NCBI RefSeq assembly: GCF_025698545.1
Contig: NC_068567.1
Coordinates: 56,301,371 to 56,365,370, forward strand
Length of the DNA: 64,000 bases
Source of the DNA: Gossypium raimondii
Taxonomy: Eukaryota > Streptophyta > Magnoliopsida > Malvales > Malvaceae
Direction: 5' to 3'
In this document: piece after piece, positions 48,601-60,254 of the stretch
How positions within the stretch are numbered: the stretch's first letter is position 1
How the letters are laid out: each line of letters starts with the position of its first letter
Notes under the pieces: model-generated
Told to the model about the DNA's origin: nothing
Databases searched by the model: none
The model's input: the letters and a program-made list of their open reading frames with translations, nothing else
Translations under genes and position numbers: made by a program

Positions 48601-48701
48601 GCCCGTATTTTTCACCTCATTTTCCATCCTCTTCGAAGCCGATCTTCTGTTACTCTCTCCCGCATCGATCTTCCCACTCCTGATGGCGTTCATCTGTTAT
48701 C

Positions 48702-48960
48702 TCTGATCTACTTCACGCCAGTACATGAAGACAAGATTTACTTTCTTTGATCTGCTTCACCACCAGTATGGGAAGGCAAGATCTGGTATCTTTGATCTAC
48801 TTCACGCCAGCACATGAATATAAGATTTGTTTTCTTCGATCTGCTTCGCCACCAGTATAGGAAGATAAGATCTGGTATATTTGATCTACTTCACGCCAGT
48901 ACATGAAGACAAGATCTGTTTTCTTTGATCTGCTTTTCCACCAGTATGGGAAAACGATAA
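48702..48960. repeat. About 45-bp alternating tandem repeat (array 1)
   Basis: Six units start near 48,702, 48,747, 48,791, 48,835, 48,880 and 48,925. They alternate TGATCTACTTCACGCCAG and TGATCTGCTTC(G/A)CCACCAG types, giving a 90-bp higher-order period. It is in inverted orientation to array 2 at 50,795-51,197. Confidence 0.88.
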
Positions 48961-49420
48961 CTTTCAGCAACCTCCATTGCCTTGCACTTCTCCTCGAGCC
49001 ACTTGCATCTTTCCTTTAACTGTCTCGATAACTCCTCCTTCACTCTTTCCTTCTCAACCACTTCATCAAAGTCAGGAATGACAGAGTTAATAGGATTATT
49101 TTCGGGATTAGATCCGGTCCGACTTAAAGCTTCGAAACACCGGCCGGGCTATTTGGGGCATGATGGTGACAGTAGATTTACGCGGGTATTCAACTTGAGT
49201 TCGCACATGTGGAGGGGTGAAACCTGGAGGGTAGAGAGGTTCATCATCATTTCTCTCATCGATATTTGCCATGGGGCCCTTTCCTTTATCACTTCCCCTA
49301 GTTATCAGTTGGGTTAACTTTGCCACTATATCTTCTTGGGATTCTCGCATCTTCTCAGACATCTCTTGTTTCATCTTGTCTAACCGCTCCTGCACCTGTA
49401 ACTGAAGTCGGTCTTTCATC
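48961..49420 (-). pseudogene. Gag middle fragment (minus)
   Basis: The minus frame 49,422-49,108 begins MMKDRLQLQVQERLDKMKQE and carries the Asp/Glu-rich and PPGFTPPHVRTQ stretches. It is followed by the coiled-coil remnant at 48,970-49,090. Confidence 0.65.
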
Positions 49421-50437
49421 ACCTGTCAAACGAGCCCTTCTTCTTTCTCGTTTCTTTTCTTGCTCTATCCTCTTCTGCCTAGCATCTGGCTTGTATCCTA
49501 AGCCAAAACGATCCTACTTGTCTTTCAACACTGGAGCCTCAACTCGGCCCTGAAGATACTTCCCCAATCCTTTTCTCGGTAAAGCTCCCTTTCCAATTGT
49601 CAATTGCAGACCCATCTTTGTGGTTTTTGATATTTTCGGTACCGGGATCTTGTTTCCCTCAAGGATGAATGTTGCATTTACGAACTCCAAGGAACAGAAA
49701 GAGCACTCGATTGCATCATCACTTATTTCCAAATAAGGCGCATCGTTGGTCACAGATGCAATGATATATTCTTCAGTATTTATCGTCACTAGCCGACCTT
49801 CTGATACCAGCTTCAGTTTTTGATGCAACGATGACGGTACCGCTCCTACTGAATGAATCCATGGCCTTCCTAATAGGCAACTGTAAGAAGGCTTGATGAC
49901 CATAACCAAGAAGTCTACCTCATAGATAGTTGGGCCAATTCTTCCCATGACTTTCCTCTCGGTGCCATCAAATGCTCTCACCACATTCTGGCACAATTTC
50001 ATATGTGAACTATCCATAGGTAGCCTGTTGAGCGTGGATAGAGGCAATACATTCAGTGCCGACCCGTTGTGTACCAGAACTCCTGGTAATATGCACCCTT
50101 TACACCTTGCAGTGATGTGTAAAGCTCTAGTAGATCCCATACCCCCAGGTGGTATTTCATCATCGCTAAAGGAGATGAAATTATCAGCATTTATATTACC
50201 GACCAGGCGATCTAACTTGTTAACAGAGATATCGTCGGCCACATAAGTTTCGTTTAGCACATTCAGTAGTGCATTTCGATGTCCCTCCGAGTTCAAGAGT
50301 AAAGCTAGCACAGATATGCGAGCTGGTTGTTGGTGCTGTTGTTCCACAACGCTGTACTCGCTATGCTTTAGGAAATTCAAGAACTCTCTTGCTTCTTCCT
50401 CTCTTATTGGTTCATTAACCATAATCTGTCTAGCCAT
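49421..50437 (-). pseudogene. Tat gypsy aspartic protease region, catalytic Asp replaced
   Basis: Minus frame 50,437-49,514. A retropepsin-like domain is visible with HNGSALNVLP at the active-site position and SCLLGRPWIHSVGA at the C-terminal flap/Psi loop. Related elements have Asp at the first position of this loop; here the codon at 50071-50069 gives His. The downstream FGLGYKPDAR-type linker follows. Start and stop coincide with rearrangement junctions. Confidence 0.8.
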
Positions 50438-50794
50438 TATGAACCCACTGGCATGCGCTCCACAGATGCCTCATGGACTTCTTCCAGGATTTTCTTTGCT
50501 TCCACGGCGTCCACACACTCCTATATAAGATCTCCCCATCTAAGACGTAATCAATGGCTAGTCTTCTCAGAGTTCTCTTTTCATTCTCCGTTGCCTGGCC
50601 AGGATACTTACGATTTTTTACATATCGTAGTATATCTTGATACCAAGGACTATCATCGATTTCTCCTTCTTCAATATTGTAACAATGAGCCGGGTCTTCA
50701 TAGATACTCATTTGGATTGGCTTCATATCCTCATGTCTGTTCACCTTGATCATGGAGGCTAAAGTAGCTAGTGCATCGGCCATCGATCTTGCCT
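50430..50794 (-). pseudogene. Second RNase H C-terminus / integrase linker fragment (minus)
   Basis: Minus frame with ADALATLASMIKVNRHEDM and IDDSPWYQDILRYV, nearly identical to 42,919-43,180. It is fused to an integrase-proximal piece at 50,430-50,520 and begins at array 2. Confidence 0.75.
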
Positions 50795-51197
50795 TCCCAT
50801 ACTGGTGGCGAAGCAGATCGAAGAAAGCAGATCTTGTCTTCATGTACTGGCGTGAAGTAGATCAAAGATAACAGATCTTGCCTTCCCATACTGGTGGCGA
50901 AGCTGATCAAAGAAAACAGATCTTGTCTTCATGTACTGGCGTGAAGTAGATTGAAGAAAAATAGATCTTGCCTTCCCATACTGGTGGCGAAGCAGATCGA
51001 AGGAAAAAGCAGATCTTGTCTTCATGTATTGGCGTGAAGTAGATCGAAGAAAATAGATCTTGTCTTCATGTATTGGCATGAAGTAGATCAAAGAGAGCAG
51101 ATCTTGTCTTCCCATACTGGTGGCGAAGTAGATCGAAGAAAGCAGATCTTGTCTTCATGTACTGGCGTGAAGTAGATCGAAGGAAAATAGATCTTGC
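50795..51197. repeat. About 45-bp alternating tandem repeat (array 2)
   Basis: About nine units of the inverted complement of array 1 (TACTGGCGTGAAGTAGATC alternating with TACTGGTGGCGAAGCAGATC). Confidence 0.88.
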
Positions 51198-52330
51198 CAG
51201 TTACTCGAAGTCAGTAACAGTGAGTCAGCCAGGAAAAGTGGCTACCAATCAGTAAAGCTCGTCGAGACAAGAGGTCGGTACAAGGTGAAATACTGAGAGG
51301 CTTCAATTCACGTCAATTCCTATGTCGTACAGGGAACTATACCGAAACTTATTTGACGCACACGTAGTTTCCCCTTTCTATCTGAAGCCCTTGCAACCCC
51401 CGTATCCCAAATGGTACGATGCGAATGCACAGTGCGACTATCATGCGGGGACAACAGGGCATTCCATAGAAAACTGTACGGCCTTTAAGAGGTTGGTTGA
51501 AAGGCTCATTGGTATGGGTGTCGTTAAATTTGATGACTCGACCAAGGTAGAAAATCTGTTACCGAACCATACTGACAATGGAGTAAATATGATGGGCGAA
51601 GAAAGAAGAATCAAGGCAGACATTGCGGATGTGAAAACTCCTTTGAGATGGGTCTGGAAGGAGATGGTGAAAAGGGGACTAATCGTCTCAGAAGGAAGCT
51701 GTAAAAGGAGGGGGAACTACTGCGAGTTCCACCATGAAATGGGGAATGAAATCCAGGAGTGCACGGAGTTCAGAGCCATGGTACAGGGTATGATGGATAA
51801 TAAGGAGATGGAATTCTGTGAAGGAGTTCAGAGGGAGAGTCATATATGCGCGTCAGAGTCGGCATTGGGAGTTCTAAAGGCTAACCATCCTGTGGTTATC
51901 ATCTCGTGGCCTAAGAACAATGGGGTTGGGGCACGAGTAACACCAAAGGTTATCATTCAGAATCCCAAAAAGATATAGTGGCAAAGTTAACCCAACTGAT
52001 AACTAGGGGAAGTGATAAAGGAAAGGGCCCCGTGGCAAATGTCGATGAGGGAAATAATGATGAACCTCTCTACCCTCCAGGTTTCACCCCTCCACATGTG
52101 CGAACTCAAGTTGAATACCCGCGCAAATCTACTGTCACCATCATGCCCCAACAGTTCCGGGCTGGTGTTTCGAGCTTTCAAGCAGGACCGGGATCTAATC
52201 CCGAAAATAATCACGAATCAGAATCAGATCAGGGGCAGAAGTTGGCATCATTACTTAGGGAGATTAAAGTTCTAAGTGTTAGGGCAAAGCCTTATTTATA
52301 GCCATTTTATGTAAAGAAAATTTTTCTCTA
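51198..52330 (+). pseudogene. Gag C-terminal and middle fragments (plus)
   Basis: Frame 51,322-51,978 carries YRELYRNLFDAHVV, the CDYHAGTTGHSIENC knuckle and CEFHHEMGNEIQEC, a second Cys/His cluster. It is joined at about 51,975 to a gag-middle piece (AKLTQLITRGSDKG) that belongs upstream in an intact gag. It ends IKVLSVRAKPYL with a stop near 52,300. Confidence 0.72.
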
Positions 52331-52828
52331 GTAAAGTTTTCTGATTGGAATTGAATTATAATTAACGCCTTTTTTGCATTCATCTCATGCATCGCATCAT
52401 ATACATTAGCATCGTATTATATACATTATAGACCTTTATTCAATCCTAATAAGTCAAAATCACTGCTCAGTTAACCTAGAAACCAACCAACTAACCCAAC
52501 ACCGATACGGCACTCGAGCAAAGACAAAAGATATGGATCAGAGATTGGAAAAACTCGAACAGTGTCAGAAGGAGATGCAAGACCGACTTCGATTCAAAGT
52601 GTGGAGCGGTTAGACAAGATGAAACAAGAGATGTCTGAGAAGATGCGAGAATCCCAAGAAGATATAGTGGCAAAGTTAACCCAACTGATAACTAGGGGAA
52701 GTGATAAAGGAAAGGGCCCCATGGCAAATGTCGATGAGGGAAATGATGATGAACCTCTCTACCCTCCAGGTTTCACCCCTCCACATGTGCGAACTCAAGT
52801 TGAATACCCGCGCAAATCTACTGTCGCA
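52331..52828 (+). pseudogene. Gag middle fragment (plus)
   Basis: Non-coding leader-like DNA (52,331-52,530) is followed by a plus frame with the KMKQEMSEKMRES and PPGFTPPHVRTQ stretches, ending at a switch to minus-strand gag at about 52,828. Confidence 0.65.
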
Positions 52829-53097
52829 TGAAATAAGTGCTTATCCACCTTTAAGTCGAGCAAGTAAGGTAGGTCTCCATAGCTAGAGTAGAAGAGTTGT
52901 TTAACCTCATCATTCCACCTTTCCCAAATTTTCTTTAGCTCATGTAGGCTATTCTAAGTCACACTAACACGACTGAAGTCCCACAACTCTGACACATATC
53001 CCTCGGCCAAACTATCACCTTTCTCTTGCTGTGTTGTCTCAGACCAAGTTTGGACAGCCGCATCATCTTCCACCTTATCAAGAAACCCTTTATCCAT
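52826..53097 (-). pseudogene. Gag N-terminus with start codon (minus)
   Basis: The minus frame begins ATG 53097-53095 (MDKGFLDKVEDDAAVQ), includes AEGYVSELWDFSRVSV and one in-frame TAG. It is correctly placed downstream of the leader and LTR on its right, so this end of the element is still in original order. Confidence 0.75.
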
Positions 53098-53754
53098 GAT
53101 AAGCTTTCTATTTAGCAACCGAATATGGACTAACGCCCTTTTAGGATGAAATGCTATGCAATCATGATGTCATACAATAAAAAAGAAACCCAAGTCAGTA
53201 TCACATATAGAGATATAATCCAATACAAACATGAAATAGCAAGAAACACTTAATCTGGAATCCACTAGGGTTTTGGGATAGTTCCTTAATCTGGAATTCA
53301 CTAGGGTTTTGGGATAGTTCTACCTAGGTCAAGTTCCTAAAGCTTACTATATGAGGTTTAGTTTCTAGAGTAAGGGTACCCGAACCAGCAGATTCCTCAA
53401 TCCTCACCCATTATAGGCTCATATGGATCGAGTTCGATTCGAGGGATACATTTCCTGTGGTGCGGAGATGAAAATCTCACGAAGACACAGTGCGGATGTA
53501 TCCTTAAGCGGTCCACTACCCTGCACGGAGGTGAAAACCTCACGAATGACTAGTTTCTCGCTCCCACTTAAGAGGGTAAAACGGACCATGCAATGCAAAA
53601 TGCAAAGTTGCCAACATACCAATATGAAATATTAATGAATGCGAAGAGAACTCAATTTTTTTAAAAAACTTTTGACTTTCGACAAAAAGACAAAGCATAA
53701 TCAATTCATGGCTCGACTCTCAAGGTCCCCAGTGGAATCGCCAAGCTGTCGAAA
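53098..53754 (-). mobile_element. Tat gypsy 5' leader and primer-binding site
   Basis: The leader lies between the LTR and the gag start. On the minus strand TTGGCGATTCCACTGGGGAC follows the LTR end directly (about 53,728-53,748), in the position and form of the primer-binding site of Tat/Ogre-type elements. Within the leader a 36-bp phrase (CTTAATCTGGAAT ... TTGGGATAGTTC) is duplicated in tandem at 53,250-53,321. Confidence 0.6.
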
Positions 53755-54831
53755 CTATTTTTTGAAAACAAAAATTTAGTTGTCGACTTTAAAAACAAAA
53801 AATTTAGAGTCGCCACCGATCCTTTATTAAGGTGTGATCGGCCCACCTTAAAAATTATTTTGGTCTACGAGTTTTAAGAAAATGAGTTCGGGAGTCAGTT
53901 ACGCACGAGGAAGGGTTAGCACCCTCGCAACGCCCAAAATCGGTACCAAGTCGATTATTTAATGTCTTAGTGTCGAAAGTTAAAAAAAATTAAAATAAGC
54001 TTGAATGATGAAATTTGCAAAAGGACAACAAATTGTTCAAGTCATGTAAAGAAATCGAGTCCCAATACGTTAGGTTACAATTCCTCATAATCCCCGAACT
54101 TTGAATATCACTTTTATTTTATGCGAAAATCTTCATTTCGAGAAAGTAACATGCCACACCCAATATGTTAGGGCACGACAAGTTAAGTTCCCAAAAATGA
54201 TTTTTATGCTCATGCATTTTGAATAAAGAATATCCTTGGTTATTTAAGATTAACAAAGAAAATCCGAACCCAATACGTTAGGGCTCAATTTCCCTCGAAA
54301 ATCTCAAACTTCGAATATTGCTTTTATTCAAAAAAAAACCTTTGAAGCAAGAAAATAACTTTGGTGTATGGATAAAACCAAAACATATTTTCAAAAAGGG
54401 TATGTTAAAAAGTTAATGTACAATATGATACAGATACTTTAATTTACAACATATACGAATAAATATTTGCAAATATATATATGCAAATACAATATAACAA
54501 TAAAGTTGCAAACATATGTACACATATATCTAAAACACATATACAAGTAGACATGCAAATAGAAGGAATGAAATATATCCAATAAAGCAAACAAAAACAT
54601 GTATAAAAATAAAATAAAAGTATAGAAGAAAATGCCTATGTATATACTTTCAGAATAAAGGAAAAATATATATAATATAAAATATATAAAAGTTAAAAAA
54701 ATAAAAGAATGTATGTATATGTATATATATAAAATTCACATTCGTAAAATGAAGTAAAAAACATAAAATAGAATAGAAACATAACAATATATACATATTT
54801 ACAAAAGTTGAAAAAAAAGTTTGAGGAAAAA

Positions 54832-54864
<33 letters not shown>

Positions 54865-56141
54865 AAGAACGTATATGTATGCATTTAAAAATCTTTTTTT
54901 AAAATGTATGTATATATATCTTATACGTATGCAAAAAACTATGAAAACAAAATAATGATGAAACATGTATATAATAAGTATATATATATTTAAAACATTT
55001 TAAAATGTATACATATTAGCATGCATATGCGCATGTACATAAGCATAATAATAATAGGGTATAATATTATAATAAAAATAAAAAATGCTAATAATATTAA
55101 TGAAATAAACTGAAAAAACTAAAATACAAGATTAAAGGTTGAATTGTAAATAAGCGAAATTTAAATGCAAATTTCAAAAGTAAAAAAAAAGAAGGGGGCA
55201 GATTCCAAAGTGCGCAATAGGAGGGGGACCGATCAAGAAATTTACCCAGACCTCCAAAACACTGCTCAGAAGGGAACCGAATTGAAACGAAAATCAAATA
55301 TGTGGCCCAATTTTAAAACAAATAAAAAGTGTTTAACTTGAAATGCGTTGCAAAAGGGAGGGGCCAATTGCGCAAATTCCCCATTGAAGCCAAACGCGCG
55401 GATCCTCCCCTTCGGGTCGGGTCACCGTGCGGGTCAAGGCTTGGGTAAAACGGCGCCGTTTTAATCTCCTATTTAAAGCAGTTTTTTTCCTTTCTAAAAC
55501 CATTTGAAACAGAATAAAAGAAAAAATATATAAAAAAAACTCAAAGGCCCTCTGCTAGGGTTTTCTTTTGCCCCCTTTTTGCACGGTCGCCGCAAACGGC
55601 CTCCATCGCATTTTCGCCGATCGGAGATGCAACGCGATGAGCTCCGAAGGTAAGTTTCTTTCCTTTATTTTTTATTATTGCAATAAAAAAACCAAATCGG
55701 AAAAAGAAAGGAAAAAAGAATCTAAAAAAATCGAATGATCACCTCTTTTAAAAAACGACTAATCGATTTGCTCTTATTGATTTTTTTGCTCTGTTTTTCG
55801 GTCATGTTTTTCAGTGTACAGATTAGGCTTTTATAACCTAAGAAAATTCATTTATTTTACAATATTTGGACTCTTTTAGTCCGCTTTTGCAGATGGTTGT
55901 GGAGAGCACGGCGCGGGGAAGAGGGCTTGTTCCGAAACGTACGGCGACTGGGCGTTGGGCGCGATGTGGGGGCTGTTGCGGCGCTGAGGCAGATGCGGCT
56001 AGGGTTTTCCTCTTTTGTTTGTTTTTTTTGTTTTGCTGTATTGGGCTCGGGTTTGTGTTTGTTTGTTGGTTTGGGCCGCTTATTTGTTGGTTTGAACTGT
56101 TTTTTGTTTTGTTTGGACCCAGGCCAATTGGGCCCTATTAG
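53755..56141 (-). mobile_element. Tat gypsy 5' LTR
   Basis: A minus-strand LTR of about 2.39 kb from TAATAGGGCCC at 56,140 to TAGTTTCGACA at 53,753. It is flanked inside by the primer-binding site and outside by the copia polyprotein. A TA-rich stretch with a TA microsatellite (54,837-54,862) and a GC-rich segment (55,380-55,460) are internal landmarks. The GC-rich segment is similar in inverted orientation to 63,350-63,440. Confidence 0.75.
54837..54862. repeat. TA microsatellite in gypsy LTR
   Basis: About 12 uninterrupted TA units. Confidence 0.9.
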
Positions 56142-59100
56142 ATGGTTCATAACAAACATGATAAGTTTCTTGCCTCATGGCTTTTATCCACCATTTCTGA
56201 TGAGATATTAGTTCATTTAACAACAGCTAGAACTAGCTCTGAGATTTGGATGACTATTGACAGACGCCTTGGTGCCAAATCGAATGCCAAGCTTTCCAGC
56301 ATACGACATGCGTTATCCTCAATCAAGAAAGCCGATCTTTCTGTTAAAGATTATCTTTCCAAAGTCAAGAGTCTAAGTGACAGTTTGACAGCTGCTGGGA
56401 GTTTTGTTTCTGAACAAGAACAGGTTAGTGTGATCGTGGCTGGTCTTTCCATTGAGTTTGAGTCCATTCGGGTTTTTGCGTCTGCCATATCAATAAACCT
56501 TGATGTGGTTACTGAAATGCTTCTTGATTTTGAAGCACGGCAGTTGGCTTTGTTAACTGATGCGCCTTTGCAAGCTAATCTAGTGTCTAGCTCGCAGCAA
56601 AGAAGTCAAGATAACTTGCGATTCAGGTCTGACTCTCAACGCGGTACTAGTCATGGACATAGAGGTCATACTCGTGGATGGTCTCGTGGACGCACACGTG
56701 ACTCGGGTCGAGAGTGGTCTCGTTCCAAACCACAGTGTCAATTATGTGGGAAGATAGGACATTTGGTGCACACGTGTTATCATCGGTTTGATGAACATTA
56801 TTCTGGTCCTAGCTCGAGTTCGTCTGCCTCAATCAATTATCATAGCTGCGATGATGCTTCTTTGTCCTGTTTTTCATCACAAAATTGCTGTAGTTCACAT
56901 TCGCCACCTTTAGTGACTACTCAAACGTGGTACCCAGATTCTGGGGCCACTAATCATATCACACCAACTATGGCTGGACTTCAAAATGCTTCTACCTACA
57001 CAGGTACTGGTAAAGTCTCCATGGGTAATGGTGAGTATGTTTCCATTTCTAATATAGGATGTTCAACCTTGGTAACTGGTTCTCGTTTGTTACACCTCTG
57101 AAATGTTCTACATGTTCTAGCAGTGTGTAAAAATTTAATCTCAGTAAGGCAATTTGCTCGTGATAATGCGATTTACTTTGAGTTTCATCCTCTTTTGTGT
57201 TTTGTGAAGGACATTCGGACAGGGAGGATTCTACTGGAGGGCCGCATGCATGATGGGTTGTATCGGATTGACTTTTCTAGACCCACCTCCAAGTTGGATT
57301 TTTCTCCTCAAAGTCTTGGCTCTCCTCTTCTTTATAATGTTCAGTCTTCCTCTTCTGTTTCACTTTGGCACAATAGGCTTGGCCATCCTTGTCCTGCAAC
57401 ACTTGCTTATGTCTTAAAGTCATGTGGTGTTTCGTTCAACCATAAAGGTTTACAGTCCGTGTGCATTCCTTGTAAGCTCGGCAAGTCCCACAAGCTACCT
57501 TTCAAGTGTTCACAAACTGTGTATTCTTCTTCATTTGAATTAGTAACATCTGATGTATGGGGGCCCTCTCAAGTGCCATCCAATGGCTTTTCCTACTATG
57601 TTTTATTTGTAGATATGTATAGTCGGTATACATGGCTATATTTTCTTAAATCAAAATTGGATGTGTTTTAATGTTTTCTTAATTTTCACAGACTGGTGCA
57701 AGTTCAATTTGGATTGTCTATTAAAATGGTGCAGACAGATTGGGGTGGTGAATATCGGTTATTGTCAAAAGTTTTCTCTCAACTGGGAATTCAACATCGG
57801 GTTACGTGTCCCTACACCTCGGAGCAGAACGGAGTTATTGAACGGAGACATCGCCATGTCGTTGAAATGGGACTCACGTTACTCGCTTGAGCGTCTATGC
57901 CTTTAGAACATTGGTCATTAGCATTTTCTCATGCTATGCACTTTATCAATATGTTACCAACGCCTGTGTCGCAACAACAAACTCCATATGAAAGACTATA
58001 CAAGGGGCAACCTGATTACTCTCAGCTCAAGGTGTTTGGGAGTGCATGCTATCCATACCTGAGACCGTTTCAGCAGCATAAACTTCAATTTCGTTCTCAA
58101 CAGTGTGTTTTTCTTGGAATATGTTCCAATCGGAAGGGCTACAAGTGTCTGATTGGTGATGGTAAAGTTTATGTGTCAAGGCATGTCTCGTTTGATGAGA
58201 CACGGTTTCCCTTTCAACATGGTTTTTCTCGATCAACAGTTATGGCTAAGGACCGGTTTTGTCATCAACAGACTTTCGTGCCCATAGTTGATTCTCCTGT
58301 TCATGTTGCTTCCAACAGTTCTGGGGCACTTGCAGTTCCTCTTGAAGCCATACCTACACAGGCCTCGCATAGTCCACACTATTCTACTCCCATGCCCTCG
58401 TCAGAGGAGTTCGGTTCTGAGGGAACCTCACCAGCATCTAATGTGCCAAATTCTAGTGTACAAGCAGCTCCTGTAAATCGTCATCCGATGTGCACCCGCT
58501 CCAAAAATGGTATTTTTAAACCAAAATTGTTCACCACAGTGTTGACTAAAAAAGAACCTTTCAATATCATGGAGGCCCTTTAAAGTCCGGCTTGGACTGC
58601 AGCTGCATAAGTAGAATATGACGTGTTGATAGCCAACAACACGTGGGAGCTTGTTGTGCTACCTGAAGGTCGTCGGGCCGTTGGGTGTAAATGGATTTTT
58701 AAACTAAAGAGGCATGCAAATGGATCCATAGCTCGGTACAAAGGACGTCTCGTAGTTAAAGGATATTTACAAGAGACTGGTGTTGATTTTTGGTAGACTT
58801 TCAACCCTGTGGTTAAGCCAACAACAATCCGAACCGTCTTAGCTCTTGCAGTGTCTCGTGGCTGGTCTCTTCGTCAAGTTGACATTAAGAATGCTTTTTT
58901 AAATGGGGACTTGCATGAGGAAATTTACATGATGCAACCACCGAGGTTTGAGCAACAATCCACGGATGGTCGTCCTCTTGTTTGCAGGTCGCGAAAGGCT
59001 CTTTATGGCCTTAAACAGCCCCCTCGTGCCTGGTTTCATAAGCTCAAGGAGTTCTTGCTAGCTTCAACTTTTGTCCCTTCTAAAGCCGACAACTCTCTTT

Positions 59101-60167
59101 TCATTCGACGGTCAGGATCGCACATTCTCTATGTGTTAGTATATGTTGATGATATCATCATCACTGGCACAGACTCCATTGCTATTGATCGGTTTGTCAA
59201 AGACTTGGATATTCATTTTTCTTTGAAAGATTTGGGTCGGTTGAACTATTTTCTTGGAATCGAAGTCACATCAACTTCGTCTGGTGTCTTCTTAAGTCAA
59301 AAGAAATACATTGTGGAGTTACTTCAAAAAGCTTCTATGGACAAGTCTAAGGCTTCTTCTACTCCAATGATGACAACTTGTCGAATGTCTGCTCATGAAG
59401 GGACTCCGATGGAAGATGAGCAATTGTTCAGGAGCATTGTTGGTGCTTTGCAATATGTGGTCATAACCAGACCAGACATTGCTTTCTCGGTTAACAAAGT
59501 GTGCCAATATATGCACAAACCCTTAGATGTTCATTTCAAGGCTGTCAAACGCATTCTAAGGTACCTACAAGGGACACTTGATTTTGGTTTACAATTTACT
59601 CGTCACTCAAAGCTTATTCTTGAAGCATATTCGGATGCGAGTTAGGGTTCCGATGTTGACGATCGTCGGTCTACCTCTGGATTTTGTGTTTTTCTTGGAG
59701 GAAAGTTAGTTTCTTGGAGCTCCAAGAAACAACAAGTGGTGTCACGATCCACTGCGGAAGCTGAGTATCGAAGCTTAGCTCATGTCACTGCTGAAATAAC
59801 GTGGATTTGGTCGTTGTTGACAGAATTAGGTGTTTTACTTCCAAAAAAAGATCTGGTTTGGTGTGACAGCACAGCTGCCATTGCTGTAGCAAACAATCCA
59901 GTCATGCATTCCAAGTTTAAACATGTGGAACTGGATTTGTTCTTTCTAAGGGAAAAAGTGGTGGATGGTTCACTACAAGTTGGTCATGTTTCTGGATATG
60001 ATTAGATTGCTGACATATTGACCAAGCCCTTGGCTGTAGGGTTGTTTGAAAAATTCAGGAAGAAAATCAGGGTGGTTTCTATAGGAGGAGATGTCATGCA
60101 GGAGCAAGGAACGTCAAGAAGTAGGAGCCATGTTATGGATAAGAGTCAGTTAGTCCAAAGCAGTTAG
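56142..60167 (+). pseudogene. Ty1/copia gag-pol polyprotein, eight in-frame stops, no frameshift
   Basis: One plus-strand register is maintained for 4,026 bp. In order it holds a UBN2-type gag (lacking its N-terminus), the CCHC knuckle CQLCGKIGHLVHTC, protease with DSGATNH, GAG-pre-integrase with HNRLGH and CIPC, and integrase with SDVWGP, QTDWGGEY and NGVIERRHRH. RT follows with KARLV-like KGRLVVKGY, NAFLNGDL and YVDD, then RNase H with VSRSTAEAEYRSLA, WCDST and ADILTKPLA. Premature stops start at 57099, 57669, 57888, 58581, 58608, 58794, 59643 and 60003; the natural end is TAG 60165-60167. The domain order PR-INT-RT-RH defines copia. The 5' end is removed by the gypsy LTR at 56,141, so the gypsy element inserted into this older copy. 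It is not functional. Confidence 0.92.
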
Positions 60168-60254
60168 GTTGTTAGTATCAGTTAGCAGTTAATAAACCTT
60201 TTTATTAAATACTCTAATGTACCCTCACTTTAGTAATGAATTTCAATGTATCTT
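60092..60254 (+). mobile_element. Probable start of copia 3' LTR, truncated
   Basis: The purine run ATAGGAGGAGA is followed by TGTCATGC at about 60,092, a reasonable polypurine tract and LTR start that overlaps the end of the polyprotein. The LTR appears cut at about 60,254 by the following gypsy LTR. No 5' partner exists in the window. Confidence 0.45.

Noticed and set aside
48702..51197. Regularly spaced repeats that could suggest a CRISPR-like array
   Set aside because: The units are contiguous, alternate between two related types, lie in retrotransposon sequence and lack unique spacers; the genome is a plant.
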